From positions 785,114 through 849,113 of the forward strand of contig NZ_JAFMPK010000047.1 of the NCBI RefSeq assembly GCF_017349295.1: a stretch of 64,000 nt of DNA, given 5' to 3'. The position numbers were made by a program, and so were the translations under genes. This document shows positions 17,483 to 26,707 of the stretch, in pieces. The number at the start of each line of letters is the position of its first letter. The stretch's first letter is position 1. Source of the stretch: Myceligenerans salitolerans (GTDB lineage Bacteria; Actinomycetota; Actinomycetes; Actinomycetales; Cellulomonadaceae). Under the pieces are notes generated by a model. It was not told the DNA's origin and searched no databases. It saw only the letters and a program-made list of their open reading frames with translations.

Positions 17483-18466
17483 ATGCGAGCGATCGTGCAG
17501 CACGGGTACGGCGAGCCCGATCAGGTCCTGGAACTCCGCGAGGTCCCTCGCCCCACCCCGGGCGATCACGAGATCCTCGTCCGCGTCGAGGCGGCGTCGG
17601 TCAACGCCAAGGACTGGATGGAAATTGCCGGGCTCCCGTACGTCTTCCGGCTGGCGCTCGGCCCGTCCCGGCCACGACGGCCGGTCCTGGGGGCGGACGT
17701 GGCGGGGACCGTCGAGGCGGTGGGTGCCGGGGTGACCCGCTGGCGCCCGGGTGACGAGGTGTTCGGCGAGCTTCCCCGGGGCACCTTCGCCGAGTACACG
17801 GTCGCGGCCGAGAACGCGGTCTCCGCCAAGCCGGCCGGGCTCGGCTTCGACGAGGCCGCCGCCATGCCGCTCGCCGGGATCGCGGCGTTGCAGGGAATCC
17901 GTGCCGCCCGCGTCGAGCCGGGCCACCGTGTGCTGGTCAACGGTGCCTCCGGGGGTGTGGGGACCTTCGCCGTGCAGATCGCGAAAGCCCGTGGCGCGCA
18001 CGTGACCGGCGTCTGCCGCACGGACGCCCTCGACCTTGTCCGCTCGATCGGGGCCGACGACGTCGTCGACCACACCGAGGAGGACTTCACGCGCCATGGG
18101 CGGTCGTACGACCGTATTCTCGACCTGGTCGGCAGTCACACCCTGGCCGGGTACCGACGGGCCCTGCGCGACGGCGGGATCTGTGTCGTCGGGACAGGGA
18201 TGACCGGGGGCAAGGTGCTCGGCCCTCTCCCCTACCTCCTGCGGGCCATGGCGGCGGCGGCGCGGGACGGCACGGCGGTGACGACCTTGAACGCCAGGCC
18301 CCACCCCGAGGACCTCGAGGAGCTCGCCCGCCTGGTGGATACCGGCCGGCTCCGGCCCGTCATCCACCGCACCCATGACCTCACGACCCTGCCGGCCGCC
18401 CTCGCCGCCCAGGGCCCCGGCCACGCCCGCGGCAAGACGGTGGTGCGGATCGGCAGCACGCCGTGA
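17483..18466 (+). CDS. NAD(P)-dependent quinone oxidoreductase/alcohol dehydrogenase-like (MDR family)
   Basis: A 327-aa medium-chain dehydrogenase/reductase of the zinc-free quinone oxidoreductase type. It starts MRAIVQHGYGEPDQVLEL, has a GroES-like domain to about residue 125 (GADVAGTVEAVGAGVTRWRPGDEVFG), and a Rossmann domain with nucleotide loop VNGASGGVGTFAVQIAKA (about 150-168). Zinc-binding cysteines are absent. The ATG at 17483 follows GGGAGGAAG. Likely induced when the divergent TetR releases its operator. The natural substrate is unknown. Confidence 0.88.
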   Translation: MRAIVQHGYGEPDQVLELREVPRPTPGDHEILVRVEAASVNAKDWMEIAGLPYVFRLALGPSRPRRPVLGADVAGTVEAVGAGVTRWRPGDEVFGELPRGTFAEYTVAAENAVSAKPAGLGFDEAAAMPLAGIAALQGIRAARVEPGHRVLVNGASGGVGTFAVQIAKARGAHVTGVCRTDALDLVRSIGADDVVDHTEEDFTRHGRSYDRILDLVGSHTLAGYRRALRDGGICVVGTGMTGGKVLGPLPYLLRAMAAAARDGTAVTTLNARPHPEDLEELARLVDTGRLRPVIHRTHDLTTLPAALAAQGPGHARGKTVVRIGSTP

Positions 18467-18484
18467 CCGGGCGGAGCGACGCCC

Positions 18485-19735
18485 TCAGCGCACGGCGGCG
18501 ACATCGGCGGCCCAGGTGTCCGGGAGGCCGATCCGCCAGATCGGGCGCACCGCGGCGATCGCCACGGTCACGACCGCAAAGGCGCCGGTGAACCACCACA
18601 GCGCACCCGCGATGCCCACCGCGCCCAGAGCGAGGCCACCCAGCAACGGCGAGACCACCGTGGCGAGCAGGCCGGTCAGGCCGAGGACCGACGCGGCCCT
18701 GCCCTGCATCTGCGCGGGCGTGATGGCCACCTGATAGGCCACCATCCCCGCGTTGAGCGCCGGGGCGAACATCATCATCACGAGCAGCGCGCCGAGATAG
18801 CCCCAATAGGTGTGCAGCGCGGCCATCACCGCCATCGCCGCCAGCACCACGCCGAGAGCCAGGACGTTCAGCACCCCTACCCGCACCGTTCGCACGAGCC
18901 GGCCTGCCAGGAGGGCGCCGAGCACGACACCCACGCCCACCGCGGTGTTGACCAGCCCGATCAGGACCGGCGCCGTGCCCGTGCGCACCAGATCCAGGGT
19001 GATTGCCACCATCGCCCCGTTCAGAAGGACGTTGACCAGCGTGAAAAGAGTGAGCAGGACCCGGAAGACAGGAACGCCCCACACGTAGCGGAGACCCTCG
19101 CGCAGCGCCCGCACGGGGTGCTGCGCCCGCGCCGCCCCGAGGTCGCCGTTCAGCGGCTCGCGCACCAGGGCGGCCGTGCCGCAGGCGATCAGGCGGCCCA
19201 CGGCGGCCACGAGGAACGGCACGACATGCCCCATCCCGTACAGCAGGCCGCCGACGGGACCTGCGACGAGACCGGCCACGGCGTCACGACCCTGCGCGAC
19301 CGCCATGGCCTGCCCCATCTCGTCCTTGCGCACCACGGCGTGCAGCGCGGCGGTGTCGGCGGGGTCGAGGAGCGCTCCAGCCGTCGACGAGACGAACAGG
19401 ACCGCCGCGAGATGCACTGCCGTCAGTCCACCGGACAAGCCGACGACCACCAGGCCGGCCCACGCCACCCCGGCCACCAGGGCGGCCGCCATGATGATCC
19501 GACGCCGGTCGACACGGTCGACCACGACTCCCGCCGGGAGCGCCGTCAGGACCGATCCGGCCTGCCCGACAGCCGCGATGACACCCGCCTGGACGACATT
19601 CCCGGTCACATGGAACGCGACGAGCGGCACGGCGAAGGAACCGATCCCACCTCCAACGGTCTCGGCGACCTTGCCGGTGAGCAGAAGCCGGTAGGAGCGG
19701 TTGTGCCAGAGCCCCGGAGTTGTCTCGTCTGCCAT
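18485..19735 (-). CDS. MFS transporter (drug/metabolite exporter type)
   Basis: A 416-aa major facilitator with about twelve membrane helices. The loop between helices 2 and 3 shows the MFS motif as AGVVVDRVDRRRI (about residues 60-75). It resembles the MFS_3 exporters of enterobactin/macrolide type; the substrate cannot be read. The ATG at 19735 starts MADETTPGLWHNRSYRLLLTGK. It is divergent from a small ArsR-like regulator, with four TTGCGCA repeats in between. Confidence 0.88.
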   Translation of the reverse strand: MADETTPGLWHNRSYRLLLTGKVAETVGGGIGSFAVPLVAFHVTGNVVQAGVIAAVGQAGSVLTALPAGVVVDRVDRRRIIMAAALVAGVAWAGLVVVGLSGGLTAVHLAAVLFVSSTAGALLDPADTAALHAVVRKDEMGQAMAVAQGRDAVAGLVAGPVGGLLYGMGHVVPFLVAAVGRLIACGTAALVREPLNGDLGAARAQHPVRALREGLRYVWGVPVFRVLLTLFTLVNVLLNGAMVAITLDLVRTGTAPVLIGLVNTAVGVGVVLGALLAGRLVRTVRVGVLNVLALGVVLAAMAVMAALHTYWGYLGALLVMMMFAPALNAGMVAYQVAITPAQMQGRAASVLGLTGLLATVVSPLLGGLALGAVGIAGALWWFTGAFAVVTVAIAAVRPIWRIGLPDTWAADVAAVR

Positions 19736-19749
19736 GACCGCAACCGTAG

Positions 19750-19797
19750 TTGCGCACTCATCATTGCGCAAGCATATTTGCGCACTATAAATTGCGA
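19750..19797. promoter_or_regulatory. four TTGCGCA boxes at exact 14-bp period
   Basis: TTGCGCA occurs at 19750, 19764 and 19778, and TTGCGAG at 19792, each start 14 bp apart, in the intergenic region between the MFS gene and its divergent regulator. TATAAA at 19786-19791 may be the -10 of the regulator. Likely a cooperative operator. Confidence 0.75.
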
Positions 19798-19818
19798 GGT
19801 CTTGGTACCGTGGTCGCG

Positions 19819-20388
19819 ATGGAGAAGACCTTCCGCATCCGGGATCCCGAGACCTTGCGCGCCGCATCGCACCCGCTACGTCAGCGCATCATCTTCGATC
19901 TGCAGATCCATGGGCACGGACGCGCCGCGGACCTTGCCAGGCGTCTCGACGAGCCGGCGAACTCGATCAGCTTCCATCTCCGCGTCCTCGCCAAAGCCGG
20001 AATGATCGTCGAGGCGCCGGAACTCGCACGGGACAAGCGCGACCGGGTGTGGGCTCCCGCCGCGGAGAACTTCAACGTCGACGCCGGCGTTCCCGGCGTC
20101 GGGGACATCGTCGCCGACGCGGCGGCCCTGCTGCGCGAGAATCATGCGTTCGCCGCGCGGCACGACGGCGAGGACGCTCCCCCCGAACCGGAGGACGCCC
20201 CCAAGCGGGCGCTCACGATCCGCACCGCGCTCCTGACCCGCCGGCAGGCCGAGGCCATGGCCGACGAGCTCAACGACGTCATGGAACGCTGGCAGGACGC
20301 CGCGAGGGCGACCACCGACGGTGAGGGCAGGCCCGAAACCGCGGCTCTCTACCAGGTCGTCTTCGGGCTCGGGCCCCTGAAGGACTAG
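19819..20388 (+). CDS. ArsR/HTH_20-type winged-helix regulator
   Basis: A 189-aa regulator with an N-terminal winged helix (LRQRIIFDLQIHGHGRAADLARRLDEPANSISFHLRVLAKAGMI, about residues 18-62) and a charged helical C-terminus. I use ATG 19819; the in-frame GTG 19810 would fit a leaderless transcript from the TATAAA upstream. It probably represses the divergent MFS exporter through the TTGCGCA array. Confidence 0.82.
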   Translation: MEKTFRIRDPETLRAASHPLRQRIIFDLQIHGHGRAADLARRLDEPANSISFHLRVLAKAGMIVEAPELARDKRDRVWAPAAENFNVDAGVPGVGDIVADAAALLRENHAFAARHDGEDAPPEPEDAPKRALTIRTALLTRRQAEAMADELNDVMERWQDAARATTDGEGRPETAALYQVVFGLGPLKD

Positions 20389-20429
20389 GTTATCGAAGCG
20401 CCCTCCGGCATCGACACCGGCGCGGCCGG

Positions 20430-21242
20430 TCAGCCCAGGAACGGGTTCGTCGCGAGCTCCCGCCGGACGGTCGTCGTCGGCCCGTGGCCCGGGACGACGG
20501 CGAGGCCGGGATCCAGCCGTGCGACGACGTCACGCAGCGTGACGCGCATCGTCGGGTCATCGCCGCCGGGAAGATCGGTACGGCCGATCGACCCCGCGAA
20601 CAGGACGTCACCGGTGAACGCGAGGCCGCTCGGCGCGGCGTCCGGGGCGTCGTCGGCGACGGACGGCTCGGCGGCAACGGCAGGCACCGGACGGCCGGCC
20701 GGTGCGGGAAGGCGCTCGTCCCGGCCGGCCGGGTCGAGCAGGTAGAGGGTCGAGCCCTCGGTGTGGCCCGGCGCGTGCACGGCGCGCAGCGCGACCGCGC
20801 CGAACGAGAGCACGGCCGAGCCCTCACGGGTCTCGAAGCCCTCGACCGCCGGCGGCGACCGGTACGCCTCGGGGGCGAACCCGAGGCCCGCGAGCTCCTG
20901 CGCGAGCGCCCCGCTCACTGCGGCGCCATTCCCGACGAGCGTGCCGAACGGGTCGGCGATCCGGTACACGTCCGCGGCGTGCAGGCGAAGCGGCACGTCG
21001 TACCGCTCGCACAACTCCGCCGCGTCCCAGGTGTGGTCCACGTGGCCGTGCGTGGCGAGAACCGCACGGGGACGCAGCCCCTGCCGCTCCACGATCCGCG
21101 TGACGCCGTCCACCACACCGGCACCGGCGTCGATGACCACGCAGTCCCGCGCCCCGTCCACCGCCTCGGTGGCCGTCACCACGCAGCAGTTCGTCCCGAA
21201 AACCGGCGCGACGACGACCTGGACCTGGGCTGCGGCACTCAC
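20430..21242 (-). CDS. MBL-fold metallo-hydrolase (glyoxalase II-like)
   Basis: A 270-aa metallo-beta-lactamase-fold enzyme. The metal motif is THGHVDHTWDA (about residues 64-74), with further ligands in HAPGHTEGS and FTGDVLFAGSIGRTD. This arrangement is typical of glyoxalase-II-like hydrolases. A Pro/Ala-rich insertion lies before the GDVLF motif. The substrate is unknown; hydroxyacylglutathione-type thioesters would need replacement by actinobacterial thiols such as mycothiol. Convergent with the ArsR gene and divergent from the methyltransferase gene. Confidence 0.87.
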   Translation of the reverse strand: MSAAAQVQVVVAPVFGTNCCVVTATEAVDGARDCVVIDAGAGVVDGVTRIVERQGLRPRAVLATHGHVDHTWDAAELCERYDVPLRLHAADVYRIADPFGTLVGNGAAVSGALAQELAGLGFAPEAYRSPPAVEGFETREGSAVLSFGAVALRAVHAPGHTEGSTLYLLDPAGRDERLPAPAGRPVPAVAAEPSVADDAPDAAPSGLAFTGDVLFAGSIGRTDLPGGDDPTMRVTLRDVVARLDPGLAVVPGHGPTTTVRRELATNPFLG

Positions 21243-21283
21243 CCGGACACGGTACTTCCTCCCCCGTCCGGGCAGCGATGTGG

Positions 21284-21289
21284 GATAAT
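21284..21289 (+). promoter_or_regulatory. -10 element of a leaderless promoter
   Basis: GATAAT lies seven bases before the GTG start of the methyltransferase, so transcription probably begins at or next to the start codon. Confidence 0.5.
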
Positions 21290-21295
21290 TCGGAC

Positions 21296-22000
21296 GTGCG
21301 GATCGGAACGATCGACGAGTTGCTCGAGGCCCTCGACCGGGCTTTCGCAGCGCACGAGCACGGCGACCGCACCCACGCCGGTGCCGCGGGGTTCTGGGAG
21401 CGCCTGCTGCGCACCGACGGCCACCCGCTCACCACGAGCCTGCCGGACGAGCCGCTCGCCGACTGGTACGAACGCGATCTGCTCGGCGACGTCACCGGAG
21501 CCCGGGTGCTCGACGTCGGCTGCGGCACCGGCCGCAACGGCCGGTGGCTGGCGGAGCGAGGGGCCCGCGTGATCGGGGTCGACCTGGCCGCCGCGGTGCT
21601 CGACGACGTCCGGCCCGGCCTCCCGGAGGGCATGGAGGTCCGCGCCCTCGACGTTCTCCGTGATCCGCTCCCCGCCGGGCCGTTCGACCTGATCTACGAC
21701 TCCGGCTGCTTCCACCATCTCGCACCTCACCGCCGGATCACCTACCTGCAGCGGCTGCTCCCGCTGCTGCGGCTCGGCGGGCGCTACGCGATCGTCGCCT
21801 TCTCCCAGGAACGCCAGCCCAGCGCAGGCGACCCCGAGGTCCTGGCGACGGGCGACACCGCCGGCGGAACGTCGTTCACGCTCGACGACCTCGAGCGGAT
21901 CTTCGCGGCGCTGCGGCCCGTCGAACTGCGTGCGGTGCGGTCCGGCGTGGAGGGGACCTTCGGCGCCGACTTCCTCAACGCGGGCCTCTTCCGCCGCTGA
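21296..22000 (+). CDS. class I SAM-dependent methyltransferase
   Basis: A 234-aa methyltransferase. Motif I is VLDVGCGTGRNGRWLAERGA (about residues 66-85), followed by the acidic VIGVDLA of motif II and YDSGCFHHLAPHRR. Such stand-alone enzymes act on small molecules or thiols; the substrate cannot be inferred. I choose GTG 21296 because a GATAAT -10 lies exactly seven bases upstream and no Shine-Dalgarno is present, indicating a leaderless mRNA. GTG 21278 is the longer alternative. Confidence 0.85.
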   Translation: MRIGTIDELLEALDRAFAAHEHGDRTHAGAAGFWERLLRTDGHPLTTSLPDEPLADWYERDLLGDVTGARVLDVGCGTGRNGRWLAERGARVIGVDLAAAVLDDVRPGLPEGMEVRALDVLRDPLPAGPFDLIYDSGCFHHLAPHRRITYLQRLLPLLRLGGRYAIVAFSQERQPSAGDPEVLATGDTAGGTSFTLDDLERIFAALRPVELRAVRSGVEGTFGADFLNAGLFRR

Positions 22001-22024
22001 GCCGGACGGCTCCCACCGCTCGGT

Positions 22025-22054
22025 CGCGTGGCCCGGGCGGACCCGGGCCACGCG
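22025..22054. terminator. bidirectional hairpin terminator
   Basis: CGCGTGGCCCGGG-CGGA-CCCGGGCCACGCG: a perfect 13-bp stem with a 4-nt loop between the convergent methyltransferase and GH43 genes. Confidence 0.75.
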
Positions 22055-22069
22055 GCCACGAGCGAACCC

Positions 22070-25000
22070 TCAGCGGGGCTCGACACCTCCCAGGGTCGGC
22101 GTCACCGGACGGAAGAGCCCGTCGTCGCCCACCTCGATCGCGTCGATCGTGGTCTCCCGATGCGTCCCGTCACCGTCCGGGATCGCGTGCCGGTGGTAGG
22201 CGATGTACCAGTCGTCCGTGCCCGACACGTTGAGGATCGAGCTGTGTCCCGTGCCGGCCACGCCGAGCGACAGGTCCTTCTCCAGCAACAGCCCCTGGTA
22301 GCTCCAGGGACCGTGCACGCTGGTCGCCGTGGCGTAGCCGACCCGGTAGTTCTCGGACCCGGTGTCGTCGATCGAGTACGTCAGGTGGTACATCCCGTCC
22401 CGGTAGTTGACGAACAAACCCTCCCGGAAGTCCGGCAGGCCTTCGATGCGGGCGATCGTGCCCTCGTCCACCGAGACCATGTCGTCGCCCAGCTCCGCGT
22501 AGAGCGGCCCGCCGTTGCCCCAGAACAGGTAGTGCGTGCCCGTCTGCGGGTCACGGAACCACGCCGGGTCGATCGCCTGACCGGTGGTGACCGGCTCCTC
22601 GTTGGTGATCATCGCCTCCGGCTCGGCGGTGAACCGCCCGGTGGGGCTGTCGGCCACGGCCACGCCGATCGTCTTGCGGTTCAGCTCCGGGTGATGGCCC
22701 GAGAAGTAGAAGTAGTACTTCCCGTCCCGCTCGGCGATCGTGGGCGCCCACGCGTTCCCGGTCGCCCAGGGGACGTCGCCGTCGGCGCCGTCGAGGGTGA
22801 GGATCGGCTCGGCGGACTTCTCCCAGTTCACCAGGTCTGAGGAGGTCCAGACGTAGAACTCCTTCCCGCCCCAGCCGGGGAACCCGTCGGTGGTGGCGTA
22901 CAGGTAGAAGGTGTCGCCGAACTGCGCGATGTTCGGGTCCGCCCACAGGCCCGGCAGCACCGGGCTGCGCATCTCCACCGCGCGCACCGTCCACTCCCGC
23001 GACTCCCCGTCCGGCCCGGTCACCGTGTAGGTGACCGGCGACGAGAAGTCCCGCACCGCCCCGTTCGCCGGCTCCACCGTCGCCTGGCCCGACACGTCCA
23101 GCACCGGCGCGAGCGCCGCCACGTCCGTCCCTGGCTCGACGGGCAGCGTGACCGTGCTGCTCGCACCGTGCACGACGGCGCCCGTCCGCAGCTCGTCCAG
23201 CTCCGCGCCACGGACGGCGGTGTGGTCGGTGCCGAGGTAGGCGACCTCGTCCGCGGACAGCGCCCGGTCGTAGAGCCGGAAGTCGCGCACGGACCCGTGC
23301 AGGTACCGGTCGCCCGAGTAGAGGGACCGGCCGATGTAGTTGGCGACCGTCTCGCCGTCGCCGATGTCCCGCGGATCGATGGTGACACCCTCCTGCCGGG
23401 CAACCTCGACGCCGTCCTCGTAGAGCACCGCGGTGGTGCCCTGGAGGGTGTAGGCGATGTTCTTCCACACGCCGCGGTCCAGGCCGGAGCCCTTCGACAC
23501 GGTCTGCTCGCCGGACCAGTTGCCGAGCGTGATCGAGCTGCGGTACGAGTCGCCGGTGGTGAACAGATAGCCGTCACCCGCGTTCCCGCTGGAGTTGCCC
23601 ATCCCGTAGATGAAGTACGGGGTGCGCTGGGACGGGTCCACGAGCACGTCGAGCGTCACCGACACGTCGGTGAGATCGGCGAGCAGGTGGTCGGGCAGGT
23701 CGACGTGGTCGTCGACGCCGTCGAGCACGACGCCGTCCGCCGTCGGCTCGGCGCCTCCCCTCAGCGTCGCCGGGCCGAACGCGCTGCCCGGTGCGGCGTT
23801 GGTGGCCTCGGTGCCCGACGTCGCGTCGAGCGGGTAGTGCGCCACGAGGCCGGGCGGGTCGGCGGTCACCGTCACCTCGGTGGAGGCGCGGAGCGACCCG
23901 CGGGCTCGCGCGGTGACGGTGGTGGTGCCTGGCGCGACGGCACGCACGACGCCGTCGTCGGACACGGTCGCCACGTCGTCGTCGGCGCTGTACCACCGCA
24001 GCCGCCGGTCCGAGGCGTTGGCGGGCTCGACGGTGGCCTCGAGGGCGTGCTCGGTACCACGCCACAGCTGGACGGCACCGGGCGCCACGGTCAGTGAGGT
24101 GACGGGAATCCGCCGTGCCTGGACGGTGACCAGCGCGGCAGCCCGCGCCGTCACGCCGGCGCGCAGCGTCCCGGGCACCTCGAAGGCGGTACCGGGACGC
24201 GCGTAGGCCGAGGGGTCGACGTCGTCCCAGGTGACCTTCTCGGTCCCGGTGGAACCGTCGGCGTAGGTGACCGCGACCCGGCCGGGCAGCACGGGCTCGT
24301 GGCGGGCCTGGACGGTGACCTCCACGGGCTCGACCGACTCGACGTAGGCGTCAGGCTGGTAGTGCCGCAGGATCCGGTCGTACTCCTCGGCGGTCACGGG
24401 CAGGACGGTGCCGTGCCGGGGGCGGGTGGGCATCTTGTAGTCGTCGGCCATCCGCCACTCGGGGGCGTCGAGCGAGTCGGCGACGAACGGGACGTAGCCG
24501 CGCCCGCCGAACTCGTCGACGAAGAGGTACCACTCGTCGGTGCTGTTGGACTTGAAGATCGTCGGGCCCTCACCCCGGTCGATGCCCGGGCCGAGGGAGT
24601 TGGCCTTGCCGATGCACTCGGTGACGAAGTCCCAGTCCGTGCTCCTGAGCTCCGTGGAGCGCTCCGCGAGGATGAACTTGGAGCACGGCGTGGAGGACGT
24701 GTTGTTGCGTTCGTCCTTGGTGAACCGGTAGTAGGTCCCGTCGTCGTCGCGGGCCACCGTCGAGTCGATCACGGAGTAGCCGGGGTCCACCCAGGTCTCC
24801 GGCTCGCTGAACGTGGTGAAGTCGGTGGTGGTGGCGTACATCATGCGGTTGTAGGAGTCGCCGGTGTGGTCCGGGTCGTCCTCGGCGTACAGCTTCGACG
24901 CCCAGAAGACCACGAACTCGCCCAGGTCCTCGTCCCAGTACGCCTCCGGCGCCCAGGTGTTGCCGGCCTCCGGCGGGGAGACCTCGACGAGACGTTCGTC

Positions 25001-25492
25001 GGACCAGTTGATCAGGTCGGTGGACTCCCAGACCACGATCGAGCGGGAGCCGTGCCGCTGCGCGTCGTCCCAGTCTCCGCCGCCGTGGATCTTGAGGTCG
25101 GTGGCGATCATGTAGAACCGGTCGTCCTCGGGCGAGCGGATGATGAACGGGTCGCGGACGCCGCGCTCGCCCACGTCGGAGGTGAGCACCGGCTGGTTGT
25201 CGTTGAGGTCCTGGTAGTGCAGCGGGTCGTCGCCCTCGCTGAGCCCGAGATAGATCTGCTCGCCGTCGGCGTAGCCTTCGCCGGCGAAGTAGGCGAACAG
25301 GTAGCCGGAGTACTCCTGGCCCGTCGCGTCCCGCGCGTCGCCGCCCGACGGCGCGCCGGCCGGTGCGGTCGTTCCGGGCGCGCCGGCCGGGGAAGCGCCG
25401 GCCGCGGCCGCCATCGTGGCCGGCAGGAACAGCGCCAGCCCGGTCAGGGCGGCCGCGACGCGAACGGTCCGTTCTCGTCTTCTGGGTGTCAT
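22070..25492 (-). CDS. secreted multidomain protein with two GH43 domains and LamG module
   Basis: A 1140-aa extracellular enzyme. Signal peptide (RVAAALTGLALFLPATMAAAAGA), then a first GH43-like five-bladed propeller (about 60-378; RDPFIIRS with Asp114). Then Ig-like Big_4 (about 388-460) and Big_2 (about 465-545) domains, a LamG/concanavalin domain (about 548-755), a short linker domain (765-838) and a second GH43 domain (849-1140) with WADPNI (Asp852) and FREGLFV (acid Glu). GH43 enzymes cut arabinan, arabinoxylan or galactan; the two domains may have different specificities. The ATG at 25492 follows GAGGAGG. LacI-family-type dyads lie upstream. Confidence 0.9.
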   Translation of the reverse strand: MTPRRRERTVRVAAALTGLALFLPATMAAAAGASPAGAPGTTAPAGAPSGGDARDATGQEYSGYLFAYFAGEGYADGEQIYLGLSEGDDPLHYQDLNDNQPVLTSDVGERGVRDPFIIRSPEDDRFYMIATDLKIHGGGDWDDAQRHGSRSIVVWESTDLINWSDERLVEVSPPEAGNTWAPEAYWDEDLGEFVVFWASKLYAEDDPDHTGDSYNRMMYATTTDFTTFSEPETWVDPGYSVIDSTVARDDDGTYYRFTKDERNNTSSTPCSKFILAERSTELRSTDWDFVTECIGKANSLGPGIDRGEGPTIFKSNSTDEWYLFVDEFGGRGYVPFVADSLDAPEWRMADDYKMPTRPRHGTVLPVTAEEYDRILRHYQPDAYVESVEPVEVTVQARHEPVLPGRVAVTYADGSTGTEKVTWDDVDPSAYARPGTAFEVPGTLRAGVTARAAALVTVQARRIPVTSLTVAPGAVQLWRGTEHALEATVEPANASDRRLRWYSADDDVATVSDDGVVRAVAPGTTTVTARARGSLRASTEVTVTADPPGLVAHYPLDATSGTEATNAAPGSAFGPATLRGGAEPTADGVVLDGVDDHVDLPDHLLADLTDVSVTLDVLVDPSQRTPYFIYGMGNSSGNAGDGYLFTTGDSYRSSITLGNWSGEQTVSKGSGLDRGVWKNIAYTLQGTTAVLYEDGVEVARQEGVTIDPRDIGDGETVANYIGRSLYSGDRYLHGSVRDFRLYDRALSADEVAYLGTDHTAVRGAELDELRTGAVVHGASSTVTLPVEPGTDVAALAPVLDVSGQATVEPANGAVRDFSSPVTYTVTGPDGESREWTVRAVEMRSPVLPGLWADPNIAQFGDTFYLYATTDGFPGWGGKEFYVWTSSDLVNWEKSAEPILTLDGADGDVPWATGNAWAPTIAERDGKYYFYFSGHHPELNRKTIGVAVADSPTGRFTAEPEAMITNEEPVTTGQAIDPAWFRDPQTGTHYLFWGNGGPLYAELGDDMVSVDEGTIARIEGLPDFREGLFVNYRDGMYHLTYSIDDTGSENYRVGYATATSVHGPWSYQGLLLEKDLSLGVAGTGHSSILNVSGTDDWYIAYHRHAIPDGDGTHRETTIDAIEVGDDGLFRPVTPTLGGVEPR

Positions 25493-25530
25493 CGCACGAT
25501 CCTCCTCGTCGAGGTCTTGGTCATGACGGA

Positions 25531-25568
25531 TGTTAGCGTTAACACATGGGACAAGGGAAGCGCTATCC
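25531..25568 (-). promoter_or_regulatory. LacI-family-type operators upstream of the GH43 gene
   Basis: TGTTAGCGTTAACA (25531-25544) is a near-perfect dyad matching arabinose/xylose-type LacI operators of the TGTTAGCGCTAACA kind. GGGAAGCGCTATCC (25555-25568) is a weaker second candidate with the AGCGCT core. Both precede the GH43 ATG. Confidence 0.65.
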
Positions 25569-25592
25569 AGAATGCGCCGGCATCCGTCCCCG

Positions 25593-26483
25593 TCAGCCCG
25601 GGAAGAACTCCACGTACCGCCTGGCCTCCCTGTAGAAGGCGGCGTCCGACATCGGCCGCAGGTGGTCGAACGCCTCGACGAGCGCGTCCTCGGTGCCCTC
25701 CTCGCCGACGAGCGTCACCGTGAACCCGGGGCCCCGCGCGGTGCACCGGTCGCGGATGTCACCGTTGTCGAACCGCTGCTCGTCGCAGCCGTCGAGAGTC
25801 AGGCCGCCGACGTCACGGGCGTCGTCGACCGAGGCGCTCGAGCCGACATGGATCTGTCCGCCGTCGGGCAACGCGTATACCGCCTGCGACCCGCCGTCGC
25901 CCAGCGCGATGTACTGCGGCTCGTACCGGTCGCCGTCGAGCGTGTACGGCACGCCCAGGTCCGCGGCCCGCTCGGTGAAACCGCTCACGGCCGTGACCGC
26001 GACGAGCACGAACGGGAGGGCGGCCAACACACCCGCCGCCCAGAGAGCCACCGGGCGGGCGGCGCGGAGGCCCGACGCCGCCGTCACCGTCGCGACGAGT
26101 GCCCCGAGCACCAGCGCCAGGGCCGGGTCACCGCCGACCAGACCCGGCCAGATGGCAGCCACCTGCTCGGGCGGCAGCAGCACGACGCCCGCGACGGCGG
26201 CGCCCAGGACCGGCGCCGCGATCCCGGCGAGCACCGCTCCTCCGAACCGCCGCACGATCAGAGCCGAGATCCCGCACATGACGGCGAGCCCGACGACGCC
26301 CACGGCGACCGACCCACCAGGCCTGACCCATCCGGCGAGGATCGCCGCCCAGCCCACCGGCCAGGCCAGCAGCCCGAACAGCAGGCCGACGGCAGCCGCA
26401 CCCGCCCAGGCGGTCGCACGCCCTCCGCTCCGGGCCTCCGCCACGTCGAGCGCTCTCGGGTTGTCCCCGTCCCCCGCCGTCAT
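25593..26483 (-). CDS. hypothetical multi-pass membrane protein with extracytoplasmic C-terminus
   Basis: A 296-aa protein. The N-terminal half has about five hydrophobic helices (AWAGAAAVGLLFGLLAWPVGW, VGVVGLAVMCGISALIV and others). The C-terminal 140 residues are soluble and contain two cysteines (TLDGCDEQ, IRDRCTARG) that could form a disulfide outside the cell. No family recognised. The ATG at 26483 follows GAGGAAGG. It stands alone between the GH43 gene and the divergent DedA gene. Confidence 0.75.
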   Translation of the reverse strand: MTAGDGDNPRALDVAEARSGGRATAWAGAAAVGLLFGLLAWPVGWAAILAGWVRPGGSVAVGVVGLAVMCGISALIVRRFGGAVLAGIAAPVLGAAVAGVVLLPPEQVAAIWPGLVGGDPALALVLGALVATVTAASGLRAARPVALWAAGVLAALPFVLVAVTAVSGFTERAADLGVPYTLDGDRYEPQYIALGDGGSQAVYALPDGGQIHVGSSASVDDARDVGGLTLDGCDEQRFDNGDIRDRCTARGPGFTVTLVGEEGTEDALVEAFDHLRPMSDAAFYREARRYVEFFPG

Positions 26484-26707
26484 CGGTGCCTTCCTCGGGT
26501 ATCCACGCACGGCGGACGACAGCTCCCACGACGGGCGGGGATCATGCGGGCTCCTCACTTCTGGCCGGTACGGGGCGACGTGCGCCAGGGTAACCGTGGA
26601 CCGTCCGCGAGATCCGGCTGCAGAATCCGCGCGCCGGGTGCGATAGTGCTCGACATGGTGACCCAGCACTCGGCACCCCTCGTGCCGTCCGAGCGTCCCG
26701 GCACACG

